The notes under the pieces are model-generated. The model did no database searches. It had not been told where the DNA came from and worked only from the letters and a program-made list of their open reading frames with translations. Positions 32,490 to 41,436 of a stretch of 64,000 bases of DNA are shown here, in pieces. The stretch spans positions 2,046,001 through 2,110,000 of the forward strand of contig NZ_CP120983.1 in the NCBI RefSeq assembly GCF_030719215.1, given 5' to 3'. The stretch comes from Streptomyces sp. Alt3. GTDB taxonomy: Bacteria; Actinomycetota; Actinomycetes; Streptomycetales; Streptomycetaceae. Positions within the stretch are counted from its first letter, which is position 1; each line of letters opens with the position of its first letter. The position numbers and the translations under genes were made by a program.

Positions 32490-33992
32490 ATGAAACGACG
32501 CACAGCGCTGAAGGCCCTCGGCATCGGTATCGGGGGCTCCGTGGTCCTCACCAGCGGTGGCTACGGCGTCTACTACGCCGTCGCGAAGCAGGACACGGTC
32601 GGCAAGGTCGCCTTCGACAAGGCCCTGTCGATTCCGCCGCTCGCGGAGTCGAGGACCAGCAGTTCGGGTGCCCGGGTCTTCACGCTCGGCATCCAGTCGG
32701 GCAGGACGCGGTTCAAGGCCGGGGCGACCACCAGCACCTGGGGCGTGAACGGTACGTACCTCGGTCCGACGATCCGCGCGCGGCGCGGTGAGCAGGTCGA
32801 GTTCGACATACGCAACGGCCTGGACCGGGAGACCTCGCTCCACTGGCACGGGATGCACCTGCCCGCCGCCATGGACGGCGGACCGCACCAGGCCGTCCCG
32901 GCCGGAGGTACGTGGCAACCGCGGTGGACGGTCGACCAGCCCGCCGCGACGCTCTGGTACCACCCGCACGTGCACGGCGCGACCGCCGACCACATGTACC
33001 GGGGCCTCGGCGGACTGTTCATCGTCGACGACGAGGACACCGAGGCGTCGAAGCTGCCGTCCGAGTACGGCGTCGACGACATCCCGATGATCGTTCAGGA
33101 CCGCGCGTTCAACGGGGACAACCAGTTCGAGGAACGGGTGCCTCTGGGCGGCTCGCTGGGCGTGATCGGTGACGAGGTGCTCGTCAACGGCACGATCGGT
33201 CCGTACGTCGACGTCACGACCAGGCTCGTGCGGCTGCGGCTGCTCAACGGCTCCAACGCACGCCTGTACAACTTCGGGTTCTCCGACGACCGGACGTTCT
33301 CGCTCGTCGCCACCGACGGCGGCCTGCTCCCCAGGCCGTGGAACACCGAGCGCCTGTACCTCTCCCCGGGGGAACGCGCCGAGATAGTGGTCGCCTTCAA
33401 GCCGGGAGAGCAGGTCGAACTGCGCTCCTACCCCTCCGAGTTCGGCGGCACCCTGGGACGGCTGGACGGCTTCGACGACCGCCTCGACATCTGCCGGTTC
33501 CGGGCTGCGGCAACCCTTTCCGACAGAGCCGAAATCCCTGCCGTCCTCGGCGTCGCGCCGGACCTCGACGGCGAGGAGCCGGTGAAGGAACGCTCCTTCG
33601 TGCTCGCGTCGGACCAGATCAACGGCCGGTCGATGGCGATGGACCGCATCGACTTCGGAGTCCGCGAGGGCACCGTCGAGGTGTGGGACGTGGTCAACGA
33701 CAACGGTTTCCCGCACAACTTCCACGTCCACGACGTGCAGTTCCAGGTACTGACGGTCGACGACGCGAAGCCGGAACCACACCTGCGTGGCTGGAAGGAC
33801 ACCGTCCTGCTGGCGCAGGGAAGGCACTACCGGCTGGCCATGCGCTTCCGCGGCCATACCGACCCGAACACGCCGTACATGTACCACTGCCACCTGTTGC
33901 AGCACGAAGACGAAGGAATGATGGGCCAGTTCGTCGTCCTGGGCGAAGGCGAAAAGGTCGGCGTCGTGCCGCAGGCACACCACCACTCCTGA
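32490..33992 (+). CDS. Tat-exported multicopper oxidase (CueO/bilirubin-oxidase type)
   Basis: This 500-residue protein begins MKRRTALKALGIGIGGSVVL, a Tat-like signal with twin arginines. All four copper motifs are present: SLHWHGMHLP, WYHPHVHGAT, FPHNFHVHDVQF and MYHCHLLQHEDEGMMGQF. The last contains the type 1 Cys, flanking His and an axial Met. The enzyme therefore should oxidise phenols or metal ions and reduce oxygen to water. A His-rich tail AHHHS ends it. A START-domain lipoprotein gene follows after 35 bp, probably in the same operon. The shared upstream element suggests co-regulation with the divergent P450. Confidence 0.92.
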   Translation: MKRRTALKALGIGIGGSVVLTSGGYGVYYAVAKQDTVGKVAFDKALSIPPLAESRTSSSGARVFTLGIQSGRTRFKAGATTSTWGVNGTYLGPTIRARRGEQVEFDIRNGLDRETSLHWHGMHLPAAMDGGPHQAVPAGGTWQPRWTVDQPAATLWYHPHVHGATADHMYRGLGGLFIVDDEDTEASKLPSEYGVDDIPMIVQDRAFNGDNQFEERVPLGGSLGVIGDEVLVNGTIGPYVDVTTRLVRLRLLNGSNARLYNFGFSDDRTFSLVATDGGLLPRPWNTERLYLSPGERAEIVVAFKPGEQVELRSYPSEFGGTLGRLDGFDDRLDICRFRAAATLSDRAEIPAVLGVAPDLDGEEPVKERSFVLASDQINGRSMAMDRIDFGVREGTVEVWDVVNDNGFPHNFHVHDVQFQVLTVDDAKPEPHLRGWKDTVLLAQGRHYRLAMRFRGHTDPNTPYMYHCHLLQHEDEGMMGQFVVLGEGEKVGVVPQAHHHS

Positions 33993-34027
33993 AAATCCCC
34001 ACCACCACACAGCACAGAAGGATCTCC

Positions 34028-34735
34028 ATGTACGTCTCCTCCCACCAGCACCGCCCCGCCAGGAAGGCCGCGCTCACGATCGCCGCCATGAGCTTGGCCA
34101 TCACCCTCAGCGGCTGCGCCTCCGGCGACGACTCCGAGCCCGGAGCCCGGGAAAGCAAGGCCCCCACCGCGTCCGCCACCGCATCCGCCACCGGCTCGGC
34201 CGGACAGGCCCAGGACAGCCGGTGCGGCGAGAAGAGCACGGACCCCGGGGCCGCCATCACCCGCTCGTCCGACATCGACATCGACGCGCCCGTCGAAGAG
34301 GTCTGGGCCGTGCACACCGACGTCGAGAAGTGGAAGGAGTGGCAGGACGCGGTCCTGACCATAGAGCGCCTCGACTCCGGCACCTTCTCCTCCACGTCCC
34401 GGTTCCGGTGGACCACCCCCGTGCCCGAGTCGGACTTCGCCCCGGCGGACACCCTGACGATCACGTCGAGCGTCCAGCACGTGGAGCCCGGCCGGTGCGT
34501 GATCTGGGAAGGGCCCGCGAAGGGAAAGGCGATCACCATCGACAAGGGAACACACCTCTGGGTCTTCACCCCGACCGACAAGGGCACCCGTGTACATACC
34601 CAGGAGTCATGGGACGCCCCGCTGCTGGACTCGCTTCAGGGGGCTGACCGCGATGCCGTCGCCGACATGCTCGGCGGAGGGCTGGACGTCTGGCTCCAGG
34701 CACTGAAGGCCGAAGCCGAGGCCCCGGCGAACTGA
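34028..34735 (+). CDS. lipoprotein with SRPBCC/START-like (polyketide cyclase-type) domain
   Basis: The 235-residue reading starts at ATG 34028 behind AGAAGGATCTCC. A lipoprotein signal (ALTIAAMSLAITLSGC) ends in the lipobox Cys, followed by a low-complexity Ser/Thr/Ala linker. From about residue 78 an SRPBCC fold is evident: ITRSSDIDIDAPVEEVWAVH, VEKWKEWQDAVLTIERLDSG, FRWTTPVP, and the C-terminal helix DAVADMLGGGLDVWLQALKA. SRPBCC domains bind hydrophobic ligands. Tethered outside the membrane next to an exported oxidase, it may bind the oxidase substrate or product, which is an inference. An exported START-type lipoprotein is uncommon. Confidence 0.8.
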   Translation: MYVSSHQHRPARKAALTIAAMSLAITLSGCASGDDSEPGARESKAPTASATASATGSAGQAQDSRCGEKSTDPGAAITRSSDIDIDAPVEEVWAVHTDVEKWKEWQDAVLTIERLDSGTFSSTSRFRWTTPVPESDFAPADTLTITSSVQHVEPGRCVIWEGPAKGKAITIDKGTHLWVFTPTDKGTRVHTQESWDAPLLDSLQGADRDAVADMLGGGLDVWLQALKAEAEAPAN

Positions 34736-34819
34736 CGGCCGTACACGCACCCCAGTACGCCCCGGACCGGCTCGACGCCCCGGACGGCTCAGCGACCGAC
34801 GCGCTGTAATCTACGCGCT

Positions 34820-37507
34820 GTGCAATCGTCGGCTCCTCCTCACGGTCCGCTGCTCGGCAGACAGTACGAGACACAGCGCCTCCGCGAGCTGATCGGCGCG
34901 GCACGCACGGGCCGGGGCGGTGCTCTGGTCCTGCGTGGCGAGGCGGGGATCGGCAAGAGCTCGTTGCTGAAGCACGCGGAAGGGGCGGCCTCCGGATTCC
35001 GTGTGCTGCGCGCGGGTGGGTCCCAGCTCGAGGCGGAGCTGCCGTTCGCCGCGCTGCACCAGCTCTGCCTTCCCGTGCTGGGTCACCTGACCGAGCTGCC
35101 CGTGGAGCACCGCCAGGCGCTCCGGATCGCTTTCGATCTGTCGTCCGGGACACCGGACGTGTTCCGGGTCGGCCTGGCGGCCCTGGGGCTCCTGACCGCA
35201 GCGGGCCAGGAGCGCCCGGTGCTCTGCGTCGTCGACGACGCGCACTGGCTCGACGCGGCCTCGTCCAGGGCGCTGACGTTCCTCGCCCGGCGCGTGTCCG
35301 CCGAACCGGTCGCCATGGTGCTCGCCGTGCGGATGCCGTGCGAGGCGGACGAGCTTGACGCCTTGCCGAGCCTGGGCGTCGGCGGACTGAGCGACGCCGA
35401 CGCACGGGCCCTGCTTGCCGCGCAGAGCCACGAGACGCTCGACGAACAGGTGCGTGACCGGCTGGTGGACGAGGCACGGGGCAACCCACTGGCGCTGTTC
35501 GCCCTGCCCAGAGCCGGTGGGTTCGCCCCGCCGCGGCTCACCCCGGTGCCGACCCGGGTGGAGCACGAGTTCCGGACCACGCTCTCCCGTCTGCCCGCGC
35601 AGGCCCGGCTCCTGCTCACGATCGCCGGCGCCGACCCCACCGGCGATCCCGGGCTGCTCTGGCCAGCCGCGCGCAGCCTGGACATCGACCTCCCGACCGC
35701 CGGCGCGGCCGCCACCGCCACCGGACTGGTCGAGTTCGGCACCCGCGTGCGCTTCTACCACCCCCTGGCGCGGACCGCGGCCTACGACGCGGCCGCGCCG
35801 GGCGAACGGCGGCTGGCCCATCGCGTACTCGCCGAAGCCACGGACCCGGTCACCGACCCGGACCGGCGCGCCTGGCATCGCGCCCAGGCCTCCGCCGTCC
35901 CCGACCAGGACGTCGCCGCCGAGCTGGAGCGCTCGGCGGCCCGGGCCCGGGCGCGGGGCGGTGCGGTGGCCACGGCGGCCTTCCTCGAACGCGCGGCGGA
36001 GTTGTCGCCCGAACCGGCGCAGCGGATGGAACGGACTCTCGCGGCCACGCGCGCCCACCTCGACGCGGGCTCCACCGACAAGGCGGCCACGCTGCTCGGG
36101 ACAGCCGAGAACTCAGGGCCGGACGCGTTCCAGCAGGCGGAGACCTACCTGCTGCGGGGCCGGATCGCCCTGGTGCGGGCCGACGACAGCGAAGGGCCGG
36201 CGTGGATGCTGCGCGCCGCGCGGCGGATCGCACCCCTGGACACCGAACGCTCTCGGGAGAGCTACCTGGAAGCGCTCGAAGCGAGTCTGCTCGTCGGGCG
36301 CGCGAACGGTGTGACGGACCTGGTCCTCGCCGAAGCCAGGTCCGCTCCTCCGCACCCACCGGACATCCTGGACGCGCTGGACGTCCTGACCTCGAACGGG
36401 CACAGGGCGGCCGTCCCCCTGATCAGGGAGGCCCTCGACGGGGCGAAGGGCCCCTTGTGGGACCGGCACCCCGCGCTCGCGATCATCCTCGCGGCCGAGC
36501 TGTGGGACCCGGTCACCCATGTGCGGATCATCGAATGGCTGCTGAAGAGCGGCCGGGATTCGGGATCGCCACTCGTCCTGCGCCTCGGTCTCGCGCAGGC
36601 CGCCTCCGCCGCCGCGCTCACCGGCGACCTCGACGAAGCGATGTCCGCGATCGCCGAGGAGGAGGCGATCGCCGACGCGACCGGTGCGCCTCCTGTCATC
36701 TACCACCGGCTCCAGTTGGCCGCGATGCGCGGACGCCGCGAGGAGGCGTCCGCGCTGTTCGAAGCCGTCCTGGTGACGGCCACCGCCACGGGGCAGGTGG
36801 TCTCCAACGTCCACTGGGCGAGCGCTGTACTCAACAACGGCCTGTCCCTGTACCAGGAGGCACTGGCCGCCGCTCGGCGTGCCACCGCCGACGGGGAACT
36901 CTTCACCGCGGGGTTCACCCTGCCGGAGCTGGTGGAGGCCGCCGTGCGGTGCGGCGAACACGACGCCGCCGTCGCCGCGCTGGCGTCGCTGACCGAACGC
37001 ACCGAGGCCAGTGGGACCCCCTCGGGCCTGGGGATCGCAGCCTACGCGCGAGCGCTGGTGACGGGAGCGGAGGACGACTACCGGGAGGCGATCGCCCACC
37101 TCGCCGACACACCGATGCTCCCGTACCGGGCCAGGGCCCACCTCCTGTACGGGGAATGGCTGCGGCGGCAGGGACGCAGGCAGGACTGCCGGCCCCACCT
37201 GCGCATCGCGCACGAACTGTTCTCCGGCGCCGGGCTCGAGGCGTTCGGCCGGCGCGCGGCTGACGAACTGCGCGCCACGGGCGAGACGGCGCGCAGCCGC
37301 ACCGCCCACGCCCGCGACCAGCTCACCATGCAGGAGCTGCACATAGCGCGACTGGTCGCCACCGGCGCGACGTCGAAAGAGGTGGCCGCCCGGCTGTTCC
37401 TCAGCCCGCGGACCATAGACACCCACCTGCGCAACATCTACCGCAAGCTGGGCATCAACTCCCGCAGGCAGCTCAGGGACCGGCCCGACCTGCGGCAGCC
37501 GTCCTGA
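34820..37507 (+). CDS. LAL-type LuxR regulator (ATPase plus LuxR HTH)
   Basis: The 895-residue protein starts at GTG 34820. TAATCT at 34807-34812 lies 7 nt before it, so the transcript is probably leaderless. The N-terminal ATPase has Walker A LRGEAGIGKSSLLKHAE and Walker B VLCVVDDAHWLDAASSRALT. The middle is a long helical-repeat region. The C-terminus is a LuxR HTH (LTMQELHIARLVATGATSKE, VAARLFLSPRTIDTHLRNIY, RKLGINSRRQLRDR). LAL proteins activate pathway genes in response to a ligand. It is downstream of the oxidase/lipoprotein pair and upstream of an epoxide hydrolase; either could be its target. Confidence 0.92.
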   Translation: MQSSAPPHGPLLGRQYETQRLRELIGAARTGRGGALVLRGEAGIGKSSLLKHAEGAASGFRVLRAGGSQLEAELPFAALHQLCLPVLGHLTELPVEHRQALRIAFDLSSGTPDVFRVGLAALGLLTAAGQERPVLCVVDDAHWLDAASSRALTFLARRVSAEPVAMVLAVRMPCEADELDALPSLGVGGLSDADARALLAAQSHETLDEQVRDRLVDEARGNPLALFALPRAGGFAPPRLTPVPTRVEHEFRTTLSRLPAQARLLLTIAGADPTGDPGLLWPAARSLDIDLPTAGAAATATGLVEFGTRVRFYHPLARTAAYDAAAPGERRLAHRVLAEATDPVTDPDRRAWHRAQASAVPDQDVAAELERSAARARARGGAVATAAFLERAAELSPEPAQRMERTLAATRAHLDAGSTDKAATLLGTAENSGPDAFQQAETYLLRGRIALVRADDSEGPAWMLRAARRIAPLDTERSRESYLEALEASLLVGRANGVTDLVLAEARSAPPHPPDILDALDVLTSNGHRAAVPLIREALDGAKGPLWDRHPALAIILAAELWDPVTHVRIIEWLLKSGRDSGSPLVLRLGLAQAASAAALTGDLDEAMSAIAEEEAIADATGAPPVIYHRLQLAAMRGRREEASALFEAVLVTATATGQVVSNVHWASAVLNNGLSLYQEALAAARRATADGELFTAGFTLPELVEAAVRCGEHDAAVAALASLTERTEASGTPSGLGIAAYARALVTGAEDDYREAIAHLADTPMLPYRARAHLLYGEWLRRQGRRQDCRPHLRIAHELFSGAGLEAFGRRAADELRATGETARSRTAHARDQLTMQELHIARLVATGATSKEVAARLFLSPRTIDTHLRNIYRKLGINSRRQLRDRPDLRQPS

Positions 37508-37683
37508 TCGGTCGTCGCCTGCCACCCTTCCCGCTCCTCCACCGCCCACCGCTGAAACCCGTCTGCGCCGCGATTTTGCCGGAACGGCAACACCGATCGC
37601 GCCGGGAGGCCGCCGCGCCGCATGATCGACAGGTATCCGCGTCCGCCCGTGAACGCGTCCGCCCGTGAACCGAGGAGAAGCCC

Positions 37684-38670
37684 ATGCTGCCCGAGCACAC
37701 CGCCGAGTTCCGCCACCGCACCGTCGGGACCCCGGCCGGGCGTCTGCACCTGGTCGAGCAGGGCACCGGTCCGCTGGTCCTGCTCGTGCACGGCTTCCCT
37801 GAGTCCTGGTACTCCTGGCGCCGCCAGCTCCCGGCCCTCGCGGCCGCCGGCTACCGGGCGGTGGCCGTCGACGTACGCGGCTACGGCCGCTCCTCCAAGC
37901 CCGCCGCGACCGACGCCTACCGGATGCTAGACCTGGTGGCGGACAACGTCGCCGCGGTGCGCGCCCTCGGCGAGGAGAGCGCGGTGGTCATCGGCCACGA
38001 CTGGGGATCGAACATCGCCGCCTCCTCCGCCCTGCTCCACCCCGAAGTCTTCCGCGCCGTCGGCCTGCTGAGCGTCCCCTACGCTCCGCCGGGCGGCCCC
38101 CGCCCCACCGACGTCTTCGGCCGGATCGGCGGTATTGAGGAGGAGTTCTACGTCTCCTGCTTCCAGGAGCCCGGTCGCGCCGAGGCGGAGATCGAGCCCG
38201 ATGTCCGGGGCTGGCTCGCCGGCTTCTACGCGGCGCTGTCCGCCGACACCATGCCCGCCCAGGGCGAGCCCGACCCGCACTTCGCCGCCCGCGGCGGCCG
38301 ACTGCGCGACCGCTTCCCCACAGGTAAGTCCCCTGCCTGGCTGAGCGAGGACGACCTCGACTTCTACGCCACGGAGTTCGAGCGCACCGGCCTGACCGGC
38401 GCACTCAACCGCTACCGCAACATGGACCGCGACTGGGAGGACCTCGCCCCCCACCGCGGGGCCCCGGTCGAGCAGCCGTCGCTGTTCATCGGCGGCACCC
38501 TGGACGCCTCCACCACCTGGATGGCCGACGCCATCGACGCCTACCCCACCACCCTGCCCGGCCTCTCCGCGTACCACCTGCTGGAAGGCTGCGGCCACTG
38601 GATCCAGCAGGAACGCCCCGACGAGGTCAACCGCCTGCTGACCGACTGGCTCGCCACCCTCCAGGACTGA
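37684..38670 (+). CDS. epoxide hydrolase-type alpha/beta hydrolase
   Basis: The 328-residue protein is preceded by GAGGAGAAGCCC. It has LLVHGFPESWYSWRRQLPAL, VDVRGYGRSSKPAATDAY, the nucleophile elbow VIGHDWGSNIAASSALLHPE (Asp), a cap domain with FYATEFERTGLTGALNRYRN (candidate ring-opening Tyr), FIGGTLDASTTW for the charge-relay Asp, and LEGCGHWIQQERPDEVNRLL (His). This is the classic soluble epoxide hydrolase arrangement, converting epoxides to diols. Together with the P450 and oxidases nearby it fits oxidative degradation or tailoring, although no biosynthetic core is present. Confidence 0.88.
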   Translation: MLPEHTAEFRHRTVGTPAGRLHLVEQGTGPLVLLVHGFPESWYSWRRQLPALAAAGYRAVAVDVRGYGRSSKPAATDAYRMLDLVADNVAAVRALGEESAVVIGHDWGSNIAASSALLHPEVFRAVGLLSVPYAPPGGPRPTDVFGRIGGIEEEFYVSCFQEPGRAEAEIEPDVRGWLAGFYAALSADTMPAQGEPDPHFAARGGRLRDRFPTGKSPAWLSEDDLDFYATEFERTGLTGALNRYRNMDRDWEDLAPHRGAPVEQPSLFIGGTLDASTTWMADAIDAYPTTLPGLSAYHLLEGCGHWIQQERPDEVNRLLTDWLATLQD

Positions 38671-38844
38671 ACCGGCCACGCCGGTCGACCGGGCCCGGAC
38701 GTCGGACCCCTGGAGTTCCCCTGGCGGCGAGCGCCGGGCATCACGTCCGGCCGGCCGCCGGGCCCGCACGGCCGCCTGCGGTCGGAGCTGCTTCGCGACC
38801 GACGAGCCGCACACGGCCGCAGGAGGCCAGAACTTGACGAATCG

Positions 38845-39504
38845 TCAGGCAGTGTTCCCGGAACGCCCCGAAGCGAGCAGCTGCGACTCCCAGCTGAAGG
38901 CGACGCCGGTGGCGCCCCCGTGCTGGAGCAGGACTTCGGTCATGCCCGGGAAGGTCTTCTCGCGGGCCCAGTCGCGCTGCCACTCCCCCGCGACGGCCTG
39001 CCAGGTGATCGGCACCACGCCCGCCTGAACCATGCGGTGCACCGCCATCTCGTGAGCTTCCTTCGAGGCCCCGCCCGAGGCGTCGGTGACGACGAACACC
39101 TCGAAGCCCTCACCCGCCGCCTGTATGGCCGGCATCGCGACGCAGATCTCCGTCCAGAGACCGGCGATGATCAGCTTCTTGCGGCCGGTCGCCTTGACGG
39201 CCTCGACGACGCGCTCGTCCTCCCAGGTGTTGATGAACGTGCGGTCGATCGGCTTCTGCTCCGGGAACACATCCTGCAGCCCCTTGATGATGTAGCCGCC
39301 GCGCTCCTCCAGCACTGTTGTCAGGATGGTCGGCACGTCGAACACCTCGGCCGCCCTGGCGAGCCCGACGACGTTGTTCACGACCATCGTGGGTTCGTGG
39401 CTGTTCAGGTTGGCGAACTGGAACGGCTGGTGGTCGATCAGGACGACGACGCTCTCCTCGGGCGTCAGCAGCGCCTGCAGTCCGGCCTTCGTTTCCTTGC
39501 TCAT
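38845..39504 (-). CDS. YcaC-like isochorismatase-family hydrolase
   Basis: The 219-residue reading starts at ATG 39504 behind GGAAAGGGATCCC. The cysteine-hydrolase triad is visible: Asp in VVVLIDHQPFQFANLNS, a Lys position near FPEQKPIDRTFINTWED, and Cys in IIAGLWTEICVAMPAIQAAG. HQPFQFANLNSHEP and the long C-terminal part (QAGVVPITWQAVAGEWQRDW) are typical of the YcaC group rather than true isochorismatases. Natural substrates of YcaC proteins are not established. The divergent MarR gene and a MarR-like operator straddling its likely promoter suggest induction by a small aromatic or reactive compound. Confidence 0.88.
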   Translation of the reverse strand: MSKETKAGLQALLTPEESVVVLIDHQPFQFANLNSHEPTMVVNNVVGLARAAEVFDVPTILTTVLEERGGYIIKGLQDVFPEQKPIDRTFINTWEDERVVEAVKATGRKKLIIAGLWTEICVAMPAIQAAGEGFEVFVVTDASGGASKEAHEMAVHRMVQAGVVPITWQAVAGEWQRDWAREKTFPGMTEVLLQHGGATGVAFSWESQLLASGRSGNTA

Positions 39505-39997
39505 GGGATCCCTTTCCGGGTTCTCGTCTTCGCGCGCTCGGGTGTTCGGGTGCTCGGAAGTGCGCCGTCGATCTCGACGCCGGAATGCAGCCGTAGGCGC
39601 CTGCGGAGGCGGCCCTGAGACCGGGCCGGCCGACCGACACGCCGAAACGGTCGGCATCGCACCCCGGACAGGCCCCGCTTCCGCGGTGACACGGTCACGG
39701 CATCGACGCCGGTCAGCTCGACCAAGTGGTTGACGCGTCACCTACGATAGCAGCGGTGGTGGACGTGTCAACTAGCCTTTCGGCGGTCGCAGTTCATCCT
39801 GTTCACGGCTCCGCGAACGCGCCCGTGGCGGCATTCCCGGCCCACCCGACGGCGGAGCGGCGGACCACGCCGCCCCCGACGGCCGCCGGGGGATCGCCAC
39901 CCCGGGTCCCATTGCCCAGGACACCGCGGGCCCGGCCTCGCCGAGTCAGCACCCCCGCAGGCGGACGAGCGACAGGGGCCCTCGTTAAACTGCCCCC
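39505..39997. other. 493-bp divergent intergenic region between isochorismatase and MarR genes
   Basis: No credible gene is seen here. The useful content is the inverted-repeat operator and minus-strand promoter at 39729-39772 (listed separately) and a leaderless-type start for the MarR gene: TAAACT at 39986-39991 followed by 6 nt and the ATG, with no purine-rich ribosome site. The flanks are GC-rich and otherwise featureless to me. The minus-strand transcript would have a leader of about 230 nt. Confidence 0.5.
39729..39772 (-). promoter_or_regulatory. inverted-repeat operator flanking a minus-strand promoter
   Basis: GTTGACGCGTC (39729-39739) and GACGTGTCAAC (39762-39772) are reverse complements at 10 of 11 positions. 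Read on the minus strand, TTGACA (39771-39766) and TATCGT (39749-39744) form a -35/-10 pair with 16-bp spacing. One repeat arm overlaps the -35 and the other overlaps the expected start site, so a bound MarR dimer pair would shut the isochorismatase promoter. Confidence 0.6.
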
Positions 39998-40465
39998 ATG
40001 GACGCACCGCCGCGCTGGCTCGTCGGGGAAGAGAAAGCCGCCTGGGACAACTTCATCCGCATGCAGGAGAAGCTCATCGGACGGCTGTCCCGCCACGTCC
40101 AGTCCGACTCCGGGATGTCCCCGTCCGACTACGTCGTGCTCGCCGGCCTCACCGAGAGAGGCGGCGGGCGGATGCGCCTGCTGGATCTGGCCAAACTCGT
40201 GGAGTGGGAGAAGAGCCGGATGTCCCACCAGGTCACGCGGATGACGAAACGCGGGCTCCTGGCCAGGGAGGAATGCCCCGACGACGGACGCGGCGCGTTC
40301 GTCGTCGCGACCCCGGCCGGCTACGAGGCGATCGAAGAGGCCGCGGGCCGGCACGTCGAGCACGTCCGCCGGCTGTTCATCGATGCCCTGACACCAAGTC
40401 AGCTCAAAGCGTTCGCCCGCATGTCCGAACGCGTCCTGGAGCACATGGAGAAGCAGTCGGACTGA
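39998..40465 (+). CDS. MarR-family transcriptional regulator
   Basis: The 155-residue protein has a typical MarR winged helix: WDNFIRMQEKLIGRLSRHVQ, MSPSDYVVLAGLTERGGGRM, LLDLAKLVEWEKSRMSHQVT, RMTKRGLLAREECPDDGRGA (recognition helix and wing) and ATPAGYEAIEEAAGRHVEHV. MarR repressors release DNA on binding phenolic ligands or on thiol oxidation; a Cys lies in the wing (EECPDD), which could be redox-sensitive. The start appears leaderless (TAAACT, 6 nt, ATG). The divergent isochorismatase gene and the inverted repeat between them indicate its target. Confidence 0.9.
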   Translation: MDAPPRWLVGEEKAAWDNFIRMQEKLIGRLSRHVQSDSGMSPSDYVVLAGLTERGGGRMRLLDLAKLVEWEKSRMSHQVTRMTKRGLLAREECPDDGRGAFVVATPAGYEAIEEAAGRHVEHVRRLFIDALTPSQLKAFARMSERVLEHMEKQSD

Positions 40466-40672
40466 CCGGGATCCACACCCGGCCCTGCGAGCCGGCCGGC
40501 GGCCGGATCGTCGTCGACGACGTACCGGTGGAGGCCGCTCCGAGCGTCATCCGAGCGGCCTTCGAGCGGCAAGAAGCTCCCGACGCACCCCTTCAGGCGC
40601 CGCCGATGCGGGCCCCCTCTCCATGAATTCACAGTTCGGCGGCGCGCTCCCGGCGCCGCACCCCGGGAGCCC

Positions 40673-41341
40673 TCACTCGGTGCGGGACCGCAGCTGACGC
40701 AGTCCGGCGACATGGAGGTCCAGCGCGAATTCGAAGTGGGCGTCGAAGTCCGCACCGGTGAGCACGGGCAGGGCGGCCTGAAGGTTCGGGTACGGGCCGG
40801 CCTGTACCGCGTTCCGCAGGCGATCCGGCCCCGCGGGTGTCCCGTCGTCATGCGGTACGGAGGCGGCCTGTTCCTCCAGCGTGTGGCCGAGGGTGAAGTT
40901 GACCAAGGCCATGAGTGCGCGGGCGGCATCTTCGTCCCGGAAGCCCGCCTCGCGGAGCACACCGAGGACGGATTCGGCGAAGGCCAGCGTGTGGGGGCCG
41001 GTCGAGTGGGTGCCACCGAAGACCCTGGCACCGTCACGGCGAGCGAGGAGAGCCAGGCGCATCGCCCGGGCGAGCGCTCTTAGCCGTTCCGCCCAGTCGG
41101 CCGCCCCGGATTGCGGGTGGAGGTCGCCCAGCATGCGCTCGGCCATGGCGGTCAGCAGGTCCTGTTTGGTCGTGAAGTGGCGGTAGAGCGCCCCGGCCCG
41201 GACGTCCAGCCTGTCGGCCAGCCGGCGCATCGTGAGCGCTTCCAGGCCGAGGTCGTCCAGCAGATCGAGGGCGGTGTCGACGGTTCCGGCGCGGTCGAGC
41301 CGTGCGGGCCGGCCCCGGCTCGGTGTGGACGAGGAGGTCAT
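40673..41341 (-). CDS. TetR-family repressor with TetR_C-type ligand domain
   Basis: I choose ATG 41341 (222 residues; MTSSSTPSRGRPARLD) because TATAGT at 41354-41349 on the minus strand ends 7 nt before it, making a leaderless message likely; ATG 41347 is also in frame. The HTH is VDTALDLLDDLGLEALTMRR, LADRLDVRAGALYRHFTTKQ. The rest resembles the TetR class C-terminal domain (MRLALLARRDGARVFGGTHS, ALMALVNFTLGHTLEEQAAS). A perfect 34-bp palindrome overlapping its promoter lies between it and the divergent flavin monooxygenase gene, which it very likely represses together with itself. Confidence 0.88.
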   Translation of the reverse strand: MTSSSTPSRGRPARLDRAGTVDTALDLLDDLGLEALTMRRLADRLDVRAGALYRHFTTKQDLLTAMAERMLGDLHPQSGAADWAERLRALARAMRLALLARRDGARVFGGTHSTGPHTLAFAESVLGVLREAGFRDEDAARALMALVNFTLGHTLEEQAASVPHDDGTPAGPDRLRNAVQAGPYPNLQAALPVLTGADFDAHFEFALDLHVAGLRQLRSRTE

Positions 41342-41352
41342 ACCCATGACTA

Positions 41353-41386
41353 TAGTGAACAACGTTCACGTGAACGTTGTTCACTA
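41353..41386. promoter_or_regulatory. perfect 34-bp palindromic operator between TetR and monooxygenase genes
   Basis: The sequence reads TAGTGAACAACGTTCAC then its exact reverse complement GTGAACGTTGTTCACTA, with no spacer. Each half is itself rich in GTGAAC/GTTCAC half-sites, so two TetR dimers could bind. On the minus strand TATAGT at its edge is the likely -10 of the TetR gene. The monooxygenase ATG is 50 bp away on the other side. Confidence 0.8.
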
Positions 41387-41436
41387 ATTGGCCGACCCGC
41401 TGATCAGCGGGCTGCCCACAGCCGAGGAGCACAGCC

